Shown here: positions 1 through 8,600 of the stretch, piece by piece
Layout of the letters: each line of letters starts with the position of its first letter
How positions within the stretch are numbered: the first letter of the stretch is position 1
Source: Fidelibacterota bacterium
GTDB lineage: Bacteria > Fidelibacterota > Marinisomatia > Marinisomatales > CAZVFT01
NCBI GenBank assembly: GCA_014381485.1
Contig: JACNLN010000080.1
Coordinates: forward strand, 1-16,262
Length of the DNA stretch: 16,262 nucleotides
Reading direction: 5' to 3'
The notes under the pieces: generated by a model
Seen by the model: the letters and a program-made list of their open reading frames with translations, nothing else
What the model was told of the DNA's origin: nothing
Database searches by the model: none
Position numbers and translations under genes: made by a program

Positions 1-1
1 T

Positions 2-115
2 GGGTATGCGAAAGGGGGAATTGAGAGATATCGCATTTCTGTTATTCCGGGTGACTATATAAGTCCCATCTACCGAAAAATGAGTCGTAGCATCAGTCCC
101 AATTTGGATCACTAG
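2..115 (+). CDS. Possible C-terminal tail of an upstream gene (partial)
   Basis: An open frame enters from the left edge and stops at TAG 113-115, giving about 37 residues rich in R, I, S and P (ending SISPNLDH). It resembles coding sequence but is too short to assign to a family. A second frame (3-62) is also open for 19 codons, so the choice is not secure. If real, it is followed by about 110 bp before the first TonB receptor gene. Confidence 0.3.
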   Translation, partial: GYAKGGIERYRISVIPGDYISPIYRKMSRSISPNLDH

Positions 116-190
116 AGCCTGTTGTCTTATTAGAGGATGAAGGTGTTGGGTATGATTGGTTTGGTAAAGACGTCATATTTAGTCGGTTAA

Positions 191-212
191 TCAATATTGG
201 ATTTTGGGAAAG
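191..212 (+). repeat. Solo copy of an IS1380-type right-end motif
   Basis: Bases 191-210 (TCAATATTGGATTTTGGGAA) match 5491-5510, which spans the right inverted repeat of the IS at 3867-5508, at 19 of 20 positions and in the same orientation. The flanks on either side show no obvious similarity to the rest of that IS. It could be the end of a second, decayed or diverged element, or an upstream motif shared by the two TonB receptor genes. It lies 20 bp upstream of the ATG of the first receptor. Confidence 0.5.
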
Positions 213-229
213 TTTGCATAAATTATTAT

Positions 230-2458
230 ATGGATATTGTTAAAGCAATACACAGGTCCTATTTTTGGTGTTTCCTAATCCCCGTTTCACTTTTGTATTC
301 CAAAGGCGTTCTTGAGGGAACTGTAGTAGACAGCAAATCGAATGAGCCTGTAATTGGGGCGAATGTTTTTATTATTGAAACCGATGTGGGGGTAGTGACG
401 GATAAGGATGGTTATTTTAAAATTGAATGGGGGAGAAAACTTCCTGTAGTTCTACAGATCTCACATATTGGATATATTACTCGCCAATTGACTGTTTCTT
501 TACCAACACAGTTAAAAATCCGTCTTGTACCAAAAGTTCTTATGGGTGAAGAAGTAACAATTTTAGGGGAGAGAAGTCGATCACAAGCAGAAGCATCAAC
601 AGCTATGGATGTTATAGAGATTGAAGATATTAAATTACAAGGATCTAGGGATCTTGGGTCAGCTCTACGAAGAATCAGTTCTGTTGTCATCAATCAGAGT
701 AGTTCTGGGGTTCAAACAATTAGCATTCGTGGGAGTAATCCTAATGAAGTAGCGGTTTTTCTTGATGGGGTAAAGATTAACAGTGCTAACACCGGGATTG
801 CTGATTTATCTCAAGTGGATCTCAACTCCCTCCAGTGTGTAGAAGTTTTACGAGGAGGGAATGCTTATCTCTTTGGTCACGGGAATCTTGGAGGTGTTCT
901 TAATTTGAGGTCACAAGGAGCCACAAAAAATTCTCTGTCATTAAATTGGGGAGAGGGTATGTCATACGATGATGATAGGGATCTATCTATAGATGGAGTA
1001 GGAATTCTTGGACCTTTTGGTTTGGGTGGTCGCTATTCATTAAAGTCTCGAGCGTATGCTGGCAGGACTCTTACTACTTCATTATTTGGCAATCTGTTTG
1101 GAGATGTGGAGATGCCCTGCGGAAAGATAAGTAGTCGGTTTTATCAGATGGAGAATGTTTTAACGTATCCTTCCGGAGAAGTTGCTATATGTGATAATCA
1201 GACCATTTTTTCTACCTGGTATCGGGGGAATATATGGAAGACTTCTGGATGGGAATTTTTTACTGGTAATAAACGTTGGTCTGAAGAAGAGAACTTTTTT
1301 GATAATATGAGTCAGCATCTGGATGATCAAAACCGAACTTACCGAATTGGAAAAGCACTTCGGATCCAATCACTGGATGCCAGTTTACAGCTTGAACGAG
1401 AGGAGCAAATATTTAAAGGCAGTCGAGATACTTATTGGTCGGATCTCAATTTATCAGTAGCGGGGGATGGGGATTTACGCCGACAGATTAACTCAATAGC
1501 AATGGTGGGTAGATGGATTACGGAAGGGGACAATCCTATCATAAGGCGGTTGCATCTGGAAATGAGTCTCCGGTTGGATAGATTAAATACGAATAGGGAT
1601 CAGTGTCAGGTAAACACCTATTACGATAGTCTTGGATTCATTGATGATAACTTGACCGAGGTTATTGAGGACTTCGAAAAAAATCGGAAGACCGTGTTTG
1701 CCAGTCGAGTGGGATTCCGTATGGAAGGGTTGACAAACAAGTTCCGATATAGGGGTTTTGTAACGCAGGGAAACAACAAACGGCTACCTACCTTAAATGA
1801 TCTATTTTTGAAGGCGAATACTAGTATTGAGTCGTTGCGTGACACCTATCTCTTACCGGAGTATTTAACAAGCACCGAGTTAAATCTAGAAATTTCATTC
1901 ACAGAATTCTTGATGACACCCACAATATCTGAGCTAGAGCTTAATGTGGCATTATTCCGGAATAACTACGACAACAAGATTGGATACAAATGGATTATCA
2001 ATGAACCACCAGTTCCCTATAACGAACCAACTGCGGATATCAATGGATATGAGGCAGGAATCTTAGCATCCTTTATTAATAATAAATTTCAGATACGGTG
2101 GAATGCAATAATACTGAATATTGAAAATCCCTACCTCTTTCCTAATAGACCAGGATATCGGTATGTTGTAACATCGGATATAAACTTGGACTGGCTGGTC
2201 ATTAGTTATGATTATTTTAATGAAGGGGAGCAGTTTGTGTTGGGGAGTGGTTTTGGTCAGTTATTCCAGCCCCGTAAAAATGCTAACGTAAATATTACTT
2301 TGAAAAAAAAGTTATATGGAGTGAAACTAAGTTTGGCATACACAATACGTAATCTTATGTCAATAGATGATAATGGCGATGACTCTGATCTAAATCTTCT
2401 TTTTTATAACTATTATGATCAGTATCGTGAAATATTTATGTTACGAGTGAGTATTTAA
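230..2458 (+). CDS. TonB-dependent outer-membrane receptor
   Basis: Predicted outer-membrane active transporter energised by TonB-ExbBD; substrate unknown. From ATG 230 the protein has 742 residues: a signal peptide (about 1-25, hydrophobic FWCFLIPVSLLY), a carboxypeptidase-regulatory-like beta-sandwich (about 27-105, GTVVDSKSNEPVIGANVFI), a plug domain (about 115-225) with the typical ISIRGSNPNEVAVFLDG segment (R167-G168) and VEVLRGGNAYLFGHGNLGGVLNL, then a beta-barrel to the C terminus. The plug wording is BtuB/FepA-like rather than strongly SusC-like. An upstream TTG at 197 is in frame, but it lies inside the IS-end-like motif and would place 11 polar residues before the signal peptide, so ATG 230 is preferred. 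Neither start has a clear Shine-Dalgarno. The stop overlaps the next start (TAATG), implying translational coupling to the lipoprotein gene. Confidence 0.88.
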   Translation: MDIVKAIHRSYFWCFLIPVSLLYSKGVLEGTVVDSKSNEPVIGANVFIIETDVGVVTDKDGYFKIEWGRKLPVVLQISHIGYITRQLTVSLPTQLKIRLVPKVLMGEEVTILGERSRSQAEASTAMDVIEIEDIKLQGSRDLGSALRRISSVVINQSSSGVQTISIRGSNPNEVAVFLDGVKINSANTGIADLSQVDLNSLQCVEVLRGGNAYLFGHGNLGGVLNLRSQGATKNSLSLNWGEGMSYDDDRDLSIDGVGILGPFGLGGRYSLKSRAYAGRTLTTSLFGNLFGDVEMPCGKISSRFYQMENVLTYPSGEVAICDNQTIFSTWYRGNIWKTSGWEFFTGNKRWSEEENFFDNMSQHLDDQNRTYRIGKALRIQSLDASLQLEREEQIFKGSRDTYWSDLNLSVAGDGDLRRQINSIAMVGRWITEGDNPIIRRLHLEMSLRLDRLNTNRDQCQVNTYYDSLGFIDDNLTEVIEDFEKNRKTVFASRVGFRMEGLTNKFRYRGFVTQGNNKRLPTLNDLFLKANTSIESLRDTYLLPEYLTSTELNLEISFTEFLMTPTISELELNVALFRNNYDNKIGYKWIINEPPVPYNEPTADINGYEAGILASFINNKFQIRWNAIILNIENPYLFPNRPGYRYVVTSDINLDWLVISYDYFNEGEQFVLGSGFGQLFQPRKNANVNITLKKKLYGVKLSLAYTIRNLMSIDDNGDDSDLNLLFYNYYDQYREIFMLRVSI

Positions 2459-3813
2459 TGCGGCTGATAAGAAATAGAAGAAAAATATTAATTGTAGTCT
2501 TGGGATTAGTATTTCTTTCATGTGATCTACCATTTGTCCCAAAACCATCTAATGATGATACTATTTTTACACTTAATCACGATTATGATGGTAAGCGGGT
2601 GGTGGACAACATCCCTATTACACTTAGTTGGTCAGAGATAACAATTGATAATTTTCAAAAATTTACTATTTTTCGATCTATTAAAAAAAATGGCGAAGAA
2701 AATTGGGAACAACGGAATGTTATATACAATCCTTTAACCACTTCATACATAGATACGCTTGATGATGATGGGAAAATTCGTTATCGTATTCGGATGGAAG
2801 ACGTAGATGGGAATTTCCGAAATGCAGAGACAGATCAAATAATTATCCAAACTACTTATGTTATTGTTCCAGAGGAATACGGTTCCTTACAAAATGCTCA
2901 CAATACCCCGTTCGTCGATAATGGAGACACCATTTTTGTTTTACCAGGGGGCTATATGGGGCCGTTTGTATTTGAGGGGAAAAATGTATTTATCCTGAGT
3001 GAAGAAGGACCGAGTGAGACAATTTTGCGAAAACCTAATGGAAATATTGTTACAATAAACCGTGGTCAACTGGACGGATTTACTATTACAGATGGGAATG
3101 GATTAATGCTTTATGGGACCAGTATTATGACTAACTGTATTATCAATGGGATTCGGGCAACCGGTGTGACTGGAGGTATAATAGTGACAGATACTGCTGA
3201 AGTTTATTATTGTACTTTTTCTGAGAACAATACAGTCAATCTATTTGGAGAAGGATTGAATGGTGGAGGACTCATTGTTTCTGGTAATGCTATTGTTCGA
3301 AATTGCAGGTTTGAACAAAATTGTTCCAGTCTTTTTGGTGGGGGGATTGCCATTTACGATGAACCCACGATTACCAACTGTATTATAGGTAAAAATGTAG
3401 CGACAGAAGGGGGAGGTGGACTCTATATTGGTTTGTACTCTAATCCAATCATCCGAAACTGCGTAATTTTTAAAAATACCTCTGGTTTGCCTTACGGAAA
3501 ATTCGGATCAATATACATCTATAAAAGTTCTTTTCATCTTGAAAATAGCATAATATGGGCAAATTCATCTTACGGTTCAAATAGTATGATATGGCGGAAC
3601 ACATTGTATTGCGATACTGATGAAGGATTGGGTACTTCAGGAACTGGCAATATAAGCGATGCACCTAAGTTCGTGGATGCTAACGCAGGCGATTTCCATT
3701 TACAGTCAAATTCACCATGTATTGATGCTGGTAATCCAGGTGAAAGCTACAATGATGTTGATGGTACTAGAAATGATATAGGAGCCTATGGTGGACCGTA
3801 TGGTGATTGGTAA
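2458..3813 (+). CDS. Lipoprotein with right-handed beta-helix domain
   Basis: Predicted exported lipoprotein of 451 residues. The N terminus (MRLIRNRRK, then a hydrophobic run to FLSC, Cys22) fits a lipoprotein signal, though F at -3 is not the commonest lipobox residue. Residues about 35-125 look like a fibronectin-III-type beta-sandwich (PITLSWSEI, then IRYRIRMEDVDGN). Residues about 135-435 are short repeating rungs with NC-x-I/F steps and GGG turns (TNCIINGI, RNCRFEQN, TNCIIGKN, RNCVIFKN), typical of right-handed parallel beta-helix proteins such as pectate-lyase-like folds. The end, SPCIDAGNPG...DIGAYGG, is common in this group. Such folds bind or cleave polysaccharides, but no catalytic site can be assigned here. 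Its start overlaps the receptor stop, so the two are probably made together and may act as an outer-membrane pair. Confidence 0.82.
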   Translation: MRLIRNRRKILIVVLGLVFLSCDLPFVPKPSNDDTIFTLNHDYDGKRVVDNIPITLSWSEITIDNFQKFTIFRSIKKNGEENWEQRNVIYNPLTTSYIDTLDDDGKIRYRIRMEDVDGNFRNAETDQIIIQTTYVIVPEEYGSLQNAHNTPFVDNGDTIFVLPGGYMGPFVFEGKNVFILSEEGPSETILRKPNGNIVTINRGQLDGFTITDGNGLMLYGTSIMTNCIINGIRATGVTGGIIVTDTAEVYYCTFSENNTVNLFGEGLNGGGLIVSGNAIVRNCRFEQNCSSLFGGGIAIYDEPTITNCIIGKNVATEGGGGLYIGLYSNPIIRNCVIFKNTSGLPYGKFGSIYIYKSSFHLENSIIWANSSYGSNSMIWRNTLYCDTDEGLGTSGTGNISDAPKFVDANAGDFHLQSNSPCIDAGNPGESYNDVDGTRNDIGAYGGPYGDW

Positions 3814-3824
3814 AACTCATATCC

Positions 3825-3854
3825 CCTGCCTGAAAGAATAGAATGAAGGCAAGG
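3825..3854 (+). other. Weak imperfect inverted repeat after the lipoprotein gene
   Basis: CCTGCCT (3825-3831) can pair with AGGCAAGG (3847-3854) with one bulge. There is no following T-run, so it is not a convincing intrinsic terminator. It ends 12 bp before the IS, and the natural transcript end of the first unit may have been displaced by the insertion. Confidence 0.2.
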
Positions 3855-3866
3855 TATATAGTCTCC

Positions 3867-3882
3867 CCCAAATTCCGATATT
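3867..3882 (+). repeat. Left terminal inverted repeat of the IS
   Basis: CCCAAATTCCGATATT is the reverse complement of 5493-5508 with one mismatch. It is the presumed transposase binding and cleavage end. Confidence 0.82.
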
Positions 3883-3894
3883 AATATATAAAAA

Positions 3895-3955
3895 CACCTC
3901 CTAAGTGTTTAAATTTATGATAGTTAAACAAACAATAAACTTCACTCAGGAGGTG
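3895..3955 (+). promoter_or_regulatory. Hairpin sequestering the transposase ribosome binding site
   Basis: CACCTCCTAAGTG (3895-3907) and CACTCAGGAGGTG (3943-3955) form a 13-position stem with a single A-C mismatch around a 35-nt loop. The right arm contains the AGGAGG Shine-Dalgarno core (3948-3953) of the transposase gene. RNA entering from outside the IS would include both arms and hide the site. RNA starting within the loop would lack the left arm; a -10-like TATGAT lies at 3916-3921, though without a good -35. The same logic is known for IS10 and IS50, where read-through transcripts are poorly translated. The pairing is seen directly; the function is inferred. Confidence 0.7.
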
Positions 3956-3962
3956 AAAGAAA

Positions 3963-5285
3963 ATGACTGGCAGAATATTACCATTTTTCGTCAAACAATC
4001 CAAAACAAAATTAACAGATCGCGGCAGTTTAGCATTGATAGATGAATTTATGACAGGAGTTGGGTTTAAAAAGAGACTGAATGAAGTATTTCCATTGCCC
4101 GGTTCAGGACGTGGAATTAACTTTTCTGATTATGTTCGGACGTTGGTCTATCATTTTTCAGATGGTGGGAGATATTTAGAAGAGATTAAAGAAATTAAAG
4201 AAGATACCGGATTTCAGAGTTTAATCAAGATAGCTCATATGCCGGGGAGTGATGCTGTAGGCAATTGGCTTCGTCGTATTGGTAAAAAGGGAGGTACACG
4301 TTATGTAGAAAGGGCAAATGATTATTTAGTTGACCGCTATATTCAAGAAATCAAGAATACCGATTTTATCTTTGATGTAGATGGAACTCTGATAGAGAGC
4401 AAAAAAGGAGATGCCACGTATAGTTACAAGGGTGAATTGTCCTATCATCCGATGCTGGGTTTTTTGTCAGACGGCAAGGACAAACCTGTGTGTTTTTATG
4501 CCAAGTTTCGCCAGGGAAACGCATCCGCCCAGGCAGATATTTTGGAAGCAATCCAACATACCCGAGCACTATTGCCTGATGGAAAGAAAATCAAATGTTT
4601 TCGTAGTGATAGCGCAGCCTTCCAGGCAAAGATCATTGATGAGTGTAATGACAATGATATTTATTACACGATTACGGCGGACAAGGATGTGAGTGTCATG
4701 GCTGCTATTATGAATATACCCTCTAAGGCTTGGAAGCCTCTTCATGATCGGTTAGACGGATTCAAGACAGGTCGTGAGGTGGCGGAGACGATCCATACGA
4801 TGAATAATTCCAACCACAGTTTTCGATTAATTGTAGTGCGTGAGTTACTTGAGAAGCCTGATTTGTTTGGACATTATAAGTATTACGCTATAATTACCAA
4901 TATTCCTGAAGACGGTTTGGATGGAATGAGTGCCGAAGAAGTGGTTTGGCATCATAATGGTCGCGGGAACTGTGAGCGTTATATTGAAGATACGAAATAT
5001 GGCCTTACACTTCGGTATATTCCGTGTGGACAATTTGAAGCCAACGCCATGTACTACGGCATTGGGATACTCACATTCAATCTGTTAAAATTGATGCAAA
5101 TGATGGTTCTCCCGAAATCGTGGCTGCACAGAACGGTTTTATCTTTGCGTAGAAAATTTCTACGCATGGTAGCAAAAGTGACTCACACGGGGCATCGGTG
5201 CTTTTTGCAAATTAATAAGACGACGGAAGAAATACGAGACATCATTCGTGTAAGAGAAAGGATATGGCTCTTAAGAGAGACATAA
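3963..5285 (+). CDS. IS1380-family-like DDE transposase
   Basis: A 440-residue transposase that would cut and join the IS ends. The RNase-H-like DDE core can be read: D138 (or D140) in FDVDGTLIES, followed by the family-like stretch YKGELSYHPMLGFLSDG and a KFRQGNASAQAD segment; D216 in CFRSDSAAFQ; and E338 in GRGNCERYIEDTKYGL, matching the RGxxExxIxExK signature. The C-terminal part is hydrophobic then basic (LSLRRKFLRMV). Length is usual for the family and there is no frameshift, so the enzyme may be active. The start is fixed by a near-perfect Shine-Dalgarno, AGGAGGTGA (3948-3956), six bases upstream, stronger than that of any neighbouring gene. That site is enclosed in a hairpin. The gene ends about 220 bp before the right IS end. 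Confidence 0.93.
   Translation: MTGRILPFFVKQSKTKLTDRGSLALIDEFMTGVGFKKRLNEVFPLPGSGRGINFSDYVRTLVYHFSDGGRYLEEIKEIKEDTGFQSLIKIAHMPGSDAVGNWLRRIGKKGGTRYVERANDYLVDRYIQEIKNTDFIFDVDGTLIESKKGDATYSYKGELSYHPMLGFLSDGKDKPVCFYAKFRQGNASAQADILEAIQHTRALLPDGKKIKCFRSDSAAFQAKIIDECNDNDIYYTITADKDVSVMAAIMNIPSKAWKPLHDRLDGFKTGREVAETIHTMNNSNHSFRLIVVRELLEKPDLFGHYKYYAIITNIPEDGLDGMSAEEVVWHHNGRGNCERYIEDTKYGLTLRYIPCGQFEANAMYYGIGILTFNLLKLMQMMVLPKSWLHRTVLSLRRKFLRMVAKVTHTGHRCFLQINKTTEEIRDIIRVRERIWLLRET
5146..5166 (+). repeat. Perfect 10-bp inverted repeat inside the transposase gene
   Basis: TGCGTAGAAA and TTTCTACGCA are exact reverse complements separated by a single A. It lies in the codons for the basic RRKFLR segment near the transposase C terminus. 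It may be chance, an mRNA hairpin, or a protein-binding site. Confidence 0.6.
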
Positions 5286-5492
5286 TGACAAGTTGCTTAA
5301 TCCGAAAACTTCAATGATAGATAGAATCTTGTGAATAGGTACATCCTGTTCCTGAAAAGCCTGTTGAAAAACAACTACGTTAACATTTAAATGGTTTGCA
5401 ATTATTTCTGAATCTGTACGAATAGATTACAAATCACTTAAAAATATGATTCCAAACAACACTCAAAGTAAAAATATAACATTTTTTTCGTC

Positions 5493-5508
5493 AATATCGG
5501 ATTTTGGG
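5493..5508 (-). repeat. Right terminal inverted repeat of the IS
   Basis: AATATCGGATTTTGGG is the inverted partner of 3867-3882 (15/16). Its closest relative in the window is the solo motif at 193-208, also 15/16. Confidence 0.82.
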
Positions 5509-5682
5509 AAGGAAATAAATGTTGACAATTCTCTTAGTAATTAATATATTGTATTAGGCGAATATAGATTAAATGCGAGATAGGTTTCTTTAAAAATTAT
5601 TGTTTAGTTATTGGGAAAGTGTTCAAGATACAATCTGGTTGTTACAAACACAAAATGAATAAATTAAACTAAGAGGTTAAAG
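5509..5682 (+). other. Upstream region of the second receptor unit
   Basis: This 174-bp stretch between the IS right end and the receptor start holds the promoter at 5522-5550 and an AT-rich leader of about 125 nt. A five-codon frame (ATG 5655 to TAA 5672) ends where the receptor's Shine-Dalgarno (AGAGG, 5672-5676) begins. No strong hairpin or riboswitch-like structure was recognised. Confidence 0.5.
5522..5550 (+). promoter_or_regulatory. Sigma-70-type promoter for the second receptor operon
   Basis: TTGACA (5522-5527, consensus -35), a 17-bp spacer and TATATT (5545-5550, 5 of 6 to the -10 consensus). Transcription would begin near 5557 and read into the receptor gene at 5683. The -35 box starts 13 bp outside the IS right end, so the element left this promoter intact while replacing everything upstream of it. 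Some FCB bacteria use a different -33/-7 consensus, which keeps this a prediction. Confidence 0.6.
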
Positions 5683-8600
5683 ATGAACAAGCAATTAGGG
5701 AGATTTACATTATTTATAATCTTTTCCATACAGTTAGTCTTTGCTGGAAATTTCGGGAAAATTATTGGTTATGTTACTGACAATGAAACAGATCTACCAC
5801 TGGTTGGTGTGAATATATTGATTGAAGGTACAAATATGGGCTCGGCCACCAATGCTGATGGAGACTATGTGATTCTTCAGGTACCACCGGGGATTTATGA
5901 TGTGTCAGCAGATTATATTGGTTATGCTAAGGTTATTACTCGGAAAGTAAGAGTTAGTGCTGATTTAACTACAAAACTCGATTTTGGAATGCGACCAGAA
6001 GCAATTGAAGGTGAATTGGTAACAGTTGTCGCCGAGAGACCGCTTTTTGAAAGATCTGCGACAAATGAAGTTCGTGTGGTCCGTAGCGAACAAATACAGA
6101 ATATGCCTGTACGCGGATATAATAGTGTAGCTGCATTACAAACAGGTGTTGTAATGGATGATAACGAGGAACTTCATGTCAGGGGTGGACGTCGTGATGA
6201 AACTGCTTTTTACATTGATGGTGTTTATACAAATAATCCGTATAATCTTTCCCGTTCTGGTGAAATTCCCAATATATCGATGGAAGAACTATCAATGCAA
6301 ATTGGTGGATTTGGCGCCGAATATGGTGATGCAAACGCAGGTATAGTTAATATCACGACAAAAACTGGTAGTGATCGCATGGAATTTTCCAGTGAAGCTA
6401 TTACTGATGCTTTCTTGAGTTCTACCCCATCCACATTAAATGAAAAACCACTTGCTTTTTCTTACGGATACAATCTCTTATCTGGGTCCCTAGGTGGTCC
6501 TGTTCCGATGTTTAATTTCATCAGGTTTTATAGCGCTCTTGAATATTTATCAATGGATGATGCTGATCCAACCAGTGGATATTTCCCTGAATATACTGGG
6601 GGATTACTACTAAACGGTATGCCAAATAATGGGGAACCGTTTGTGGATACAAATGGCAACACAATTTATGATGTAGGGGAAAGTTTCACGGATCTTGATG
6701 GTGATGGAATATTCGATGCTTCCGATTATTTAAATGTTGATATTGATGATGTATCTTTTAAATATGGTCCTAAGAATGGGAATTGGAATAATCGTATTTC
6801 CTTTAATGGGAATGTCTTAATTGATCTTAACAAGCTAACGGGACTTGCCTGGAAATTGAAGGTTGGTGGGAATTATTATGGTGAGAAGAGATCTGACTAT
6901 TTACATGCTAGAAGTTTATTTGCTTATTATAACGATGCAAGTAGTGCAAATTCAGTTGGGACGGATGGCAACCTGTTGCACAGATATAATATAAGCGAGG
7001 ACCTAACCAAAACAATGTATGCTCAGCTAAGAGGTAATATTCCCGGCATTGAAAATATGTTTTTTTATCTACAGGTGAGCAAATTTAGTGATTCATATTT
7101 GTATTATGATCCAGTTTTAAAGAAAGGAGAGGGAACCTTTCTATATGATGACGGAACAATATCTGATGTAGAAGTTCCGTACATCCAGTACGGAAAAGTT
7201 ACAGATTACTCCGGAATTCCTGAATGGCACTACTATGATAGAGATTGGGTATTTTGGGATGAGGATAGTAATGAAGTTATCTATGACTTTTATACCTTTG
7301 ATACCACTAATAATATTTTTAATAATGATACGACTCTTATTTCGTTTCTGCGAATTGACAGTACCGATTTTACTAGTAGTTACTGGGTGTTAGAAGATAC
7401 ACAATACGTATTTAACAGAATTGATTACGGTGATACCTCTTGGATTAATCCTCTATATTCTGCCGTTGGGACATTACCTATGCCATTGGAAGAGTGGGCT
7501 TATTATACGATAACCGGATATAATTCATCACGATATGAGAAAAGGGAAACCGGGCATATTGGATATAAGGGTTCTTTAACCTGGCAAAAAGGGAAACATG
7601 AGTTGAAGACAGGATTTGAGTATCGAGATAATACTGTACGCTACTATCGGATAGCAGCTGGAGAACGACTAAGTAGGTACTTCCATAATATTCCCCCTTA
7701 TTCGTCTGACCAAGATCGTTGGGCTTATGTTGATACTCTGGATGCGCTTGTGGAGAATAATTCTGATGGAATTTTAGATTACCTTCAGGATGATACAGAT
7801 AGCTGGGATGGAGAGGATGTAAATGGTGATGGCTCGGTTGACTATGATGATTATTTTGATGACTATATATTTCAGGGATTCAAGTACTCCTATGCTGAAA
7901 ATATTGGATATGATATAACAGGAGAAAAGAAGCTGGATAGTGGGATAAATGGAGCAAGAAAGCCACTTATTGGGGCTTTTTATCTTCAAGACAAAGTAGA
8001 GCTTGATGACCTGATTATGACTTTAGGTTTAAGGTATGATTATATTGATCCTGCAAACAAGATTTTCAATCCTAAAACTGGTGGGAATCAGAACATTACG
8101 ATCACAGATGCTGGGACCATTGCAGAGACAGTGTATTGGAAAGATATAGATAATGATGGTGAAAAAGATCCACGTGAATATACCGAACTCAATCCTACTT
8201 CTGTAGATTCGGTTGGTCTATCACAGCAGATTCCTGCAGAAGCACGTACAATGTGGAGTCCACGAATTGGTTTTGCATTTCCGGTTACAGATAAAACGGT
8301 ATTTCATGCTCAGTATGGAAAATATCTGCAGCAACCTGAGCTAAATCGTATGTTTATTAGTTATACACGTTTTCTATCTAATCTTCAACAGGGTAATTAT
8401 ACTACTTCAGCGAATCCAGAAATACAGCCAGTTAATACAACAGCGTACGAAATAGGTTTTAAGCAATTTATTACTCCAGATGTTAGTGTTGATGCAACCT
8501 TATTCTACAAGCAGATGTCGGGGTATATCCAGATTAGGAATATTTCAGCTCGACCTACTAGTTATGCGATTTATGTAAACGGTGACTATGGTACTGTAAA

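Larger units (their letters stand above)
3867..5508 (+). mobile_element. IS1380-family-like insertion sequence, complete
   Basis: A 1642-bp element bounded by terminal inverted repeats: left CCCAAATTCCGATATT (3867-3882) and right AATATCGGATTTTGGG (5493-5508), matching at 15 of 16 positions as reverse complements. It carries one full-length DDE transposase gene and about 220 bp of non-coding 3' tail (5286-5508). Size and transposase type fit the IS1380 family, whose members are usually about 1.6-1.7 kb. No target-site duplication is evident: the adjoining bases are GTCTCC on the left and AAGGAA on the right. The exact ends could therefore differ by a base or two, or the copy is old or recombined. 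It sits between two outer-membrane gene units, in the same orientation as both. Confidence 0.85.

Noticed and set aside
136..189. Seventeen-codon frame upstream of the first receptor
   Set aside because: Short, with no recognisable features; likely chance.
197..229. TTG start giving an 11-residue N-terminal extension to the first TonB receptor
   Set aside because: It lies inside the IS-end-like motif, has no ribosome binding site, and puts polar residues ahead of a good signal peptide that starts at ATG 230.
3861..5514. Target-site duplication around the IS
   Set aside because: Bases adjoining the two ends (GTCTCC and AAGGAA) do not match in any 4-5 bp register near the inferred boundaries.
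5655..5672. Five-codon frame just before the second TonB receptor gene
   Set aside because: Too short to be supported, with no ribosome binding site of its own; kept only as a note on the leader.
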